NCBI GenBank assembly: GCA_016282555.1
Contig: JAEEKU010000140.1
Coordinates: forward strand, 1 to 12,274
Source of the DNA: Methanomassiliicoccaceae archaeon
Lineage (GTDB): Archaea; Thermoplasmatota; Thermoplasmata; Methanomassiliicoccales; Methanomethylophilaceae
Reading direction: 5' to 3'
Length of the DNA stretch: 12,274 bases
Shown here: piece by piece, positions 6,561-12,274 of the stretch
Numbering within the stretch: the first letter of the stretch is position 1
Layout: the number at the start of each line of letters is the position of its first letter
The notes under the pieces: model-generated
Told to the model about the DNA's origin: nothing
What the model saw: only the letters and a program-made list of their open reading frames with translations
Database searches by the model: none
Translations under genes and position numbers: made by a program

Positions 6561-8524
6561 GTGCAATGAAAGATTCGAGAAACAATGCTGTCGAAGTCGT
6601 CGGACTGTCAAAGAGTTTCGACATCAAATACACTACCTTCTACGGAGGGATGGCCAAATCCGGAACCAAACAGGTTCTTAATGACATGACTTTCAACGTC
6701 AGAAAAGGAGAGGTTCTGGGCCTCGTCGGAAGAAACGGATCCGGAAAGTCCACTCTTCTGAAGCTGCTTTCTAACATTATGGGTCCGGACACCGGCACTC
6801 TCGAAGTTTCCGGAAAAGTCGCCAGTATTCTCGAGCTCGGGATGGGATTCGAACCGGAACTCACAGGCCGCGACAATATCAGGATCAAATGCAGCATGTA
6901 CGGATTCAAGGACAAGGAAATCGACGCTCAGATGGACTCCATAATCCAGTTTTCCGAGCTGGGCGAGCAGGTCGATCACCCCCTGAGGACTTACTCTTCC
7001 GGAATGACGGCTAAGCTGGCTTTTTCGGTGATTATGCATGTGAAATGCAACGTGATGATCGTGGACGAGGTTCTTTCCGTCGGAGACGCCAGTTTCAACT
7101 CCAAGTGCAGAATGGTCTTCCAGAAGATGAAGAAAGAGGGAAGATCCATCATTATCGCGTCTCACAACATGGACACTCTGGAAGACGTATGCGATCGCGT
7201 GATGTGGATCGATGAAGGAAAAGTGAGGGAGATAGGCGATCCCGCTTCGGTCTGCTACCACTTCCGCTCCGATATGCTGGATTCCTTCGATACGATTATC
7301 AAAATGGCCGACGAGGGAGATCTGCCCTCTATGAACAGGGCAGCCGTGATGCTCAGAGACGGAAACGGAGTCGAGAGGGATGAAGCTCGCGCGGTGGATC
7401 TGTTCACGCGCGCGGCCGAGATGGGTTACACCGAATCGAGGATGGAACTCGCGGATATGAAAATGAAATCCGGAGCGAAGGAAGAAGCCATAGAATTATA
7501 CAAGAAGGCCGCGGAAGAGGGAAGCGTGGACGCCATTACCCGCCTTACGGTCATGGACGGCGTGAATGCCGAAATCGCGGAAAAACTCAAATCCGAGATC
7601 CGCAAAGAGGCGGAATCCGGGAACGTGCGCGCGATGAGGCTTCTGGCGGATATGCTCAATACGGGAAACGTCTTCATCAAAGACAGGTACGAGGGCTTCT
7701 CATGGAACATGAAGTGCGCCAAGCTCGGAAGCGCGACCGCGCAGTTCCTCGTTGCGGGATGTTACCGCGACGGAATCGGAGTCGAAAAGAACGGCGAGGA
7801 GGCGGTCAGATGGTATACCGAAGCGTCCAGGCACGGAAGCGCCAGATCCAGACTTGAACTCGCTAATATGTACAGAAGAGGAATCTCCGTCGAGAGGGAT
7901 ATCAACAAAGCGATAGACTGGTATAAGACCGCTGCGGAGTACGGGGACGCCAACTCCATGCTTCAGCTCGGACAGATCTACCGCGACGGCCTCGGAATCG
8001 ATAAGGATCCCGTTCAGGCGGAGTTCTGGCTCAAGAGATACGCCAAACAGGCCATGTTAGGTTCGGAGGTTACTTTCGCGGAGATACTGAAGCAGGGCCA
8101 TTTCGGCGCCCGGCAGAAGGACGCTCTGTTCTGGTATGAGGATGCCGCCATGAACGGCAACCTTACCGCCAGAATTTCTATGGGTACTGCGTACCGCGAC
8201 GGCGTGCTCGTTCCCGCCGATTCCGCCAAGGCAGCGGAATGGTATTCTCTCGCGGCTTCCATGATGTCCAACATGGGCAATTACGAACTGGCTATTTTCC
8301 AGTTGAAGGGAAACGGCATCCCCAGGGATACCGAGGAAGGCGTCAAGACCATGGCTCTCGCCGCGGATCTCGGAAACGCTAATGCGATTCTCTATATGGC
8401 GATGCTGTACCGCGACGGGATTCTCGTGGAGAAGAACATTCCGGAGGCCAAACGTCTTCTGGAGAATCTCAGCGAGCAGGGAAACGTTCAGGCCAGATCC
8501 ATGCTTCTGCTTATGGATGAATGA
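6557..8524 (+). CDS. ABC exporter ATPase (TagH/Wzt-like) fused to a C-terminal Sel1 repeat array
   Basis: This 655-residue cytoplasmic protein should hydrolyse ATP to drive glycan export through the permease encoded just upstream. Residues 10-235 are an ABC nucleotide-binding domain of the polysaccharide-exporter type. It has the Walker A GRNGSGKST (58-66), the family-typical LELGMGFEPELTGRDNI (92-108), the signature YSSGM (146-150), the Walker B VMIVDEVLSVGD (166-177) with catalytic E171, and H203 as the switch histidine. All key residues are present, so it should be active. Residues about 250-655 are about 11 Sel1 repeats, for example GCYRDGIGVEKN and QIYRDGLGIDKD. Wzt proteins usually have either no extension or a beta-sandwich sugar-binding domain here, so the fusion is unusual. 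The start is GTG 6557, overlapping the permease stop, or ATG 6566; GAGAGG at 6549-6554 does not settle it. The stop TGA is part of a hairpin shared with the convergent gene. Confidence 0.92.
   Translation: MSAMKDSRNNAVEVVGLSKSFDIKYTTFYGGMAKSGTKQVLNDMTFNVRKGEVLGLVGRNGSGKSTLLKLLSNIMGPDTGTLEVSGKVASILELGMGFEPELTGRDNIRIKCSMYGFKDKEIDAQMDSIIQFSELGEQVDHPLRTYSSGMTAKLAFSVIMHVKCNVMIVDEVLSVGDASFNSKCRMVFQKMKKEGRSIIIASHNMDTLEDVCDRVMWIDEGKVREIGDPASVCYHFRSDMLDSFDTIIKMADEGDLPSMNRAAVMLRDGNGVERDEARAVDLFTRAAEMGYTESRMELADMKMKSGAKEEAIELYKKAAEEGSVDAITRLTVMDGVNAEIAEKLKSEIRKEAESGNVRAMRLLADMLNTGNVFIKDRYEGFSWNMKCAKLGSATAQFLVAGCYRDGIGVEKNGEEAVRWYTEASRHGSARSRLELANMYRRGISVERDINKAIDWYKTAAEYGDANSMLQLGQIYRDGLGIDKDPVQAEFWLKRYAKQAMLGSEVTFAEILKQGHFGARQKDALFWYEDAAMNGNLTARISMGTAYRDGVLVPADSAKAAEWYSLAASMMSNMGNYELAIFQLKGNGIPRDTEEGVKTMALAADLGNANAILYMAMLYRDGILVEKNIPEAKRLLENLSEQGNVQARSMLLLMDE
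7289..8524 (+). repeat. Sel1 repeat array in the ABC ATPase (residues about 245-655)
   Basis: About 11 tandem helical-pair units of 35-38 residues follow the ATPase domain. The clearest carry the Sel1 pattern of a tyrosine-rich turn, G-x-G and then A-x-x-W: YRDGIGVEKN with EEAVRWY, YRRGISVERD with NKAIDWY, YRDGLGIDKD with QAEFWL, and YRDGVLVPAD with KAAEWY. The third unit is degenerate. The last is cut short by the stop codon. Confidence 0.85.
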
Positions 8525-8538
8525 GGGATTTTCCCTCA
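8522..8538. terminator. Shared hairpin between convergent genes, with both stop codons in the stem
   Basis: TGAGGGA (8522-8528), a TTT loop (8529-8531) and TCCCTCA (8532-8538) form a perfect 7-bp inverted repeat. The left arm begins with the TGA of the ATPase gene, and the right arm ends with the antisense TGA of the - strand gene. On the + strand it is followed after four bases by TTTTT (8543-8547), as in an intrinsic terminator. On the - strand no T tract follows. It probably ends the exporter transcript; its role for the - strand gene is less clear. Confidence 0.5.
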
Positions 8539-10170
8539 CTCATTTTTAAACCATTTATCCGCCCATTCGGAATCGGCGGGGACCCCTTTTCCTTCTTTGT
8601 ACGCTCTGCCGATGTATTCGCGCGCTGATGAATTATCCTGTTCCGCGAGAGGCAGAGCCGCCAGGATCATCTCGGTCCATCTCCCCGCCTTCCACAGAAG
8701 CGGCAGGGCTTCTTCGCTGTTGCCGGACGCGATGTAGAAGTCGGCGGCTTTCGAGACGCTGTCCCCCTTCCCGGAAAGGATTCTGGCGCAGATGCCGGCG
8801 GTTTCGGCCGTGCATTTCTCCGGAGTATCCGGAATTGTCCTCTCCAGTTCTTTGAGCGATTCGGGGGTATTCTTCTCCTGCAGAGCCTTGATGAGGGCGT
8901 TCACGGATTCCGGATCATCGGATTTTCTGAGATGAATTATGGCGGCATCGAGATCCCTCTCTTTTCCTCTGCCGGTGTAATAAGCGAGACCCAGTATTTT
9001 TCCGGCGGTTCTGCTGTTTTCCGGCATTTTCTCCGCGAGATCCGCCGCCTCGTCGTATCTTCCCGATTCCCACAGGGTCTCGGCGAGTTCATCCGATGCC
9101 CATGCGATGCCTTTGCCGGATGCTGTTCTCAGCATTTCGATAGCTTTTTCCTCGTCCTTTTCAACGCCTTTGCCGTATCTGTACGCTTTCCCCAGATAAC
9201 CGGCCAGTCTGGGATTGTCCGATCCGGACGCCAGCGAAACCATTTCTTTTAAAGAATCCGGAGTGCCGATCTCCCACAGAGTCTCGGCGAGTTCGGCAGC
9301 GGCCCATGAGACGCCGGCATTTTTGGATTTTCTGAGCCAGTATGACGCTTCGATAAGGTTTTTATCTGCGCCTTTTCCGTAGCGGTACGCTCTTCCGAGT
9401 ATGTTCATCGCGACGGGATTGTTCTTTTCCGAGGCTTCGGACGCTCTGAATATCATTTCTTTGTAGGATTCGGGAGTTCCGGTTTCCCACAGTTTTTTGA
9501 GCAGTTCATTGACGGAGCGGCTTTCCGAAGAGGATTTTCTAAGTAAATTCAGAACCTCCTCGTCGCTTGCGGGAACCGCCGCTCCGCTCAGATAAACATC
9601 CGCGAGAGCGGCCGTTATCTTCTGATCGGGGTCCGATCTCATCCCTTCCGTTATGACCGGGGGATTATGGCTCAGAAGTCTGATTCCTGCTTCGGTGCTT
9701 CCGTTCTCATATGCTTTGGAAAGATATTCTAAGTATTTCTCCTCGTTTTTCTCCGCATATTTTCCGGAACTGTATATTTCCGCGCCGAAAAGAGACAGCT
9801 CCGGATCGGAGGATCCCGAAATGATCTCAAGAGCTTCGGCGAAATTATCGGGTTTGCGGGTATAAACCAGGGTTTTGCATAATTCCAGAACGCACTCGGG
9901 GGAGTCTGATTTTCTGAATATTTCGATCGCTTTGTTCAGGTTCTTCTCTCTGCCTTTTCCCGTCTGATACGCTTTGCCGGAGATGTACGCGGAATACTGG
10001 CTGTCCCCGCACATATCCAGCGCCATTCCCGCGGATTCTTCGGTTCCGGCTTTCCACAGCATTTCGATCGCTTTGTCCGTGTTTCCGGCGAAACCGTACC
10101 AGCTGGCCGCGGCTCTCAGCTGCTGCTCCGTTTTTCCGGAAGCGAAGCGCTCCGCGATCATTTCCGCTCT
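8536..10170 (-). repeat. Sel1-type repeat tail of the second giant protein, including a compound 68-71-residue repeat
   Basis: Sel1 units here include SGKAYQTGKGREKN, LGRAYRYGKGADKN, LGKAYRYGKGVEKD and LGLAYYTGRGKERD. Each is paired with a second unit of the form AELAETLWEIGTPDSLKEM. The compound period is 71 residues, then 68. It is visible in the DNA as near-identical blocks starting near 9069 and 9273 (both around CCCACAG followed by TCTCGGCGAG), with a weaker copy near 9485. Confidence 0.8.
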
Positions 10171-12274
10171 GGCCGGAGAAACGCGGAATCTGCCGCCGTC
10201 GCCGGGGCGGCATCTGATCGCCAGTTCTCCGGAGCTCAGCGCGTGAACGGACATCAGACTATCCGGAAGCGCGTTGCGGAACCATTCGATCCCGGCTGTG
10301 AATCCGCATTTTTCGATCATGGAGCACATTTCGAATATGTCATAAGGCGCATCCGAGACGTAGAACGTCCCGTTTCTGCTCTTCACCGGCACGGAGATAA
10401 GGGCGGTCCCGTATGCGGTCAGGACCCGTTTCAAAGAACCCATCAGAGACTCCAGATCCGGATTTTTTCTAGGCTGGAGCGCGTAAAGCACGATTCCGAA
10501 TTTTCCGGTTACGCCGTTTATTCTGCTTATGTCGATCGTGTCGATTCCGGCCTCGTTAAGGTATTTCGTGGCGCTTCCCGGGAAGTTTATGCAGAGGGTT
10601 CCGGGAACCGATGTACTCATAGCGGTATACGCGCCCAGATCCAGAAGGCCCCTGTGGCGCTCGAGAGATCTGCATCTCTGACACATGGCGTTGTCTCTGA
10701 GCCTGTCTCCGGCCGGAAGGAAAGAGGATACGGCATTCCCGCATACCGGACACCGGCAGCGGCTTTTGATCAATACGTCAGTATCGAATCCGAAATCCGC
10801 ATCCAGTCCGGGATCTTCGTCTTTTCTTCCGGAAAGAATCTCCGTTACCGAAGCGCGGAGGGGATCCGATCTGCCTGCGATTCCGATATCCGGATTTCCC
10901 GCGGCGCTTCTGATTCTGCGGAGGGAGAACGAATCGTACAGGGCAGGATCGATCTCATCCGCATTTACGGTATCTCTGCCGTCCGTCTTCAGGATTATTC
11001 CGGACAATCCGTCGGACAGGGAATTGAGCATGGATTCCGACACGTCCTTTCTTTTAGGAAGAGACCGGAAACCGGAGTAGACGGTTCTTTTCAATTCTCC
11101 GGCATCGATTTTATCCAGTTCGCAGCAGAAAGCGTATTCTCCCCCGGTTACGGACGCGGCGGCGTATACGGGCAGTCTCTTGTCTCTCAACGGAAGGAAA
11201 CTGATCAAAGGGCTGAGCATATAGCGTCTGAACAGTTTTTCGAAATGCTCGGGGGAAACGTCATAGAACAGTATCTCGTTGTCTCTTCCGGCAGCCGCGA
11301 CGATATCCGATATGAGATCCTCGTCCGCTTTTCCGCGGCAGTCCACCAGCAGAGATACTCTGGCGCTGTTTTCGGCGGATTCTTCCGCTGCGGCTCTCAG
11401 CGGAAACTCCGATCTGGTCTTGAAAAAAGTTTCGATTTTTTCAAGCTGGACATCGTTCTCTCCCATTTCCTTGTTGGTTTTCCACAGGGCTGAGTCCTGC
11501 GATCCGCCGATCAGCTCTATCGATCTGTTCATCGCCGCGAGAACGGTGGGGACTCCGGCGCGGATCTCGTTTATCTTCAGCCACAGATCGTCGCCCATCA
11601 GACAGGTTTCCTTTATCGTCTTTTTGTCGAACGCATCGGCCGGTATGGAATGCGGCGGATAAAGAACCCCCCCGACTCCCGTAGCCATGGCCGACATCGA
11701 CGGTGATCTGTAAAACGAATCGTCGTTGTATTTCCAGGAAGCGTATTTATCTGCTTTTCCGCCGGTAAACGTGATTCTGTGAACCCTCATTCCGGATACG
11801 CATCCCGGAAATTCCGAATACGATCTGAGCAGACACTCTATCAGATCGCGTCTGTAGATCACATCGTCGTCCGCCGTGATGACAACCGCGTCCGGATTTT
11901 CGAGCATAGTGTAGAAGTATTTTTTGTGGGGCTTCAGATCGTCGCAGAATCTTATTTCCAGGCCGTCCTCTTTCAGGGAAAGAAGGTTTTCGGGAAGATC
12001 GGATTCGAGTCCCGGGAACTGGGTATCGGCCAGCCACAGGATGATCCTGTCGGGAGGGCACGTCTGATCCATGAGCGATTTCACCGTAATGCTGACTGTA
12101 TTGATGCGGGCGGGAAAAGAGGTCAGGGAGACTATGACTTCCTCGTCTGTTCCGGAGAAATCATCTTTGAAATCCGCGCCGCCGGGCTCCGCCGCCGTTT
12201 CGTTTATCCAGTCGTCGGGACATTCGGCGTGGGTCATTATGTATCTGACCCTTTTTCCCCACGGATACGGAGAG
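8536..12274 (-). CDS. Second giant glycosyltransferase with zinc-ribbon/methyltransferase-like domain and Sel1 repeats (partial, 5' end beyond window)
   Basis: The stop is TGA at 8536-8538. The frame is still open at the right edge. ATG 12237 is not the true start, because upstream codons read YPWGKRVRYIM, matching GWYPRVQYLLEHP in the paralogue at 684-5537. A GT2 domain of about 300 residues probably lies outside the window. Counting from ATG 12237, residues 32-270 are a GT-A domain (VSLTSFPARI, TADDD at 121-125, GDDLW at 215-219). Residues 295-490 are the unnamed block. C496, C499, C519 and C522 form a zinc ribbon followed by SLERHRG. Residues 545-655 are a reduced methyltransferase-like core, and about 690-1233 are Sel1-type repeats. 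It probably transfers sugars in the same glycan pathway as its paralogue. No membrane segment is seen. It is convergent with the ABC ATPase gene, with only 11 nt between stop codons. Confidence 0.87.
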   Translation of the reverse strand, partial: SPYPWGKRVRYIMTHAECPDDWINETAAEPGGADFKDDFSGTDEEVIVSLTSFPARINTVSITVKSLMDQTCPPDRIILWLADTQFPGLESDLPENLLSLKEDGLEIRFCDDLKPHKKYFYTMLENPDAVVITADDDVIYRRDLIECLLRSYSEFPGCVSGMRVHRITFTGGKADKYASWKYNDDSFYRSPSMSAMATGVGGVLYPPHSIPADAFDKKTIKETCLMGDDLWLKINEIRAGVPTVLAAMNRSIELIGGSQDSALWKTNKEMGENDVQLEKIETFFKTRSEFPLRAAAEESAENSARVSLLVDCRGKADEDLISDIVAAAGRDNEILFYDVSPEHFEKLFRRYMLSPLISFLPLRDKRLPVYAAASVTGGEYAFCCELDKIDAGELKRTVYSGFRSLPKRKDVSESMLNSLSDGLSGIILKTDGRDTVNADEIDPALYDSFSLRRIRSAAGNPDIGIAGRSDPLRASVTEILSGRKDEDPGLDADFGFDTDVLIKSRCRCPVCGNAVSSFLPAGDRLRDNAMCQRCRSLERHRGLLDLGAYTAMSTSVPGTLCINFPGSATKYLNEAGIDTIDISRINGVTGKFGIVLYALQPRKNPDLESLMGSLKRVLTAYGTALISVPVKSRNGTFYVSDAPYDIFEMCSMIEKCGFTAGIEWFRNALPDSLMSVHALSSGELAIRCRPGDGGRFRVSPARAEMIAERFASGKTEQQLRAAASWYGFAGNTDKAIEMLWKAGTEESAGMALDMCGDSQYSAYISGKAYQTGKGREKNLNKAIEIFRKSDSPECVLELCKTLVYTRKPDNFAEALEIISGSSDPELSLFGAEIYSSGKYAEKNEEKYLEYLSKAYENGSTEAGIRLLSHNPPVITEGMRSDPDQKITAALADVYLSGAAVPASDEEVLNLLRKSSSESRSVNELLKKLWETGTPESYKEMIFRASEASEKNNPVAMNILGRAYRYGKGADKNLIEASYWLRKSKNAGVSWAAAELAETLWEIGTPDSLKEMVSLASGSDNPRLAGYLGKAYRYGKGVEKDEEKAIEMLRTASGKGIAWASDELAETLWESGRYDEAADLAEKMPENSRTAGKILGLAYYTGRGKERDLDAAIIHLRKSDDPESVNALIKALQEKNTPESLKELERTIPDTPEKCTAETAGICARILSGKGDSVSKAADFYIASGNSEEALPLLWKAGRWTEMILAALPLAEQDNSSAREYIGRAYKEGKGVPADSEWADKWFKNE
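10204..12144 (-). repeat. Diverged paralogous segment, copy 2 (partner at 2697-4538, same strand)
   Basis: This segment encodes the same order of GT-A domain, unnamed block, zinc ribbon and reduced methyltransferase as 2697-4538. Shared strings include LKPHKKYFY, SGMRVHR, TGVGG, LYPPHSIP, LWLKINE, SLRR and SLERHRG. The GT-A part is the most alike, and similarity falls through the later domains. This is an old gene duplication rather than a recent DNA repeat. Confidence 0.7.

Noticed and set aside
8900..9700. CRISPR-like or tandem DNA array
   Set aside because: The regular DNA similarity at about 204-212 nt is explained by coding repeats. There are no short identical repeats with unique spacers.
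10243..11493. 416-codon + strand open frame
   Set aside because: It is antisense to the zinc ribbon, unnamed block and GT-A end of the second giant gene. Its translation has no recognisable domain.
1..12274. tRNA, rRNA, insertion sequence or attachment sites
   Set aside because: No cloverleaf-like sequence, transposase or integrase reading, or terminal inverted repeat pair was recognised by eye.

Overview
The window is moderately GC-rich and densely coded. It looks archaeal, most plausibly a methanogen of the Methanomassiliicoccales/Thermoplasmatota type, but this is inference. The hints are heavy use of AGA/AGG, ATA and GGA codons, AT-rich TATA-like boxes at archaeal distances from start codons, TGA stops on all four main genes, and large Sel1-repeat proteins. 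No rRNA, tRNA or taxonomic marker gene is present, so the assignment is weak.

Layout. (1) 1-683, + strand: the 3' part of a gene entering from the left. Its frame meets a TAG at 183-185, exactly inside a recognisable family-2 glycosyltransferase (GT2) core, and stays open afterwards. It is either an amber-disrupted remnant or a pyrrolysine read-through candidate. (2) 684-5537, - strand: a 1617-residue protein with two different GT-A glycosyltransferase domains, an unnamed domain, a zinc ribbon joined to a shrunken methyltransferase-like domain, and a long Sel1-type repeat tail. (3) 5538-5681: a 144-bp divergent promoter region. (4) 5682-6560 and 6557-8524, + strand: a polysaccharide-type ABC exporter operon, permease then ATPase, overlapping by 4 nt. 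The ATPase carries about 11 Sel1 repeats in place of the usual Wzt sugar-binding tail. (5) 8522-8538: a perfect hairpin whose arms contain the stop codons of both convergent genes. (6) 8536 to the right edge, - strand: a second giant protein, paralogous to the first and open through the window edge, so its N-terminus is missing.

How the genes could work together. The two giant proteins would transfer sugars onto a cell-surface glycan. The TagG/Wzm-type permease and its ATPase would export it. The shared Sel1 tails on both biosynthetic proteins and on the ATPase suggest a physical scaffold joining synthesis to export. That link is inference; the domain fusions themselves are visible in the sequence.
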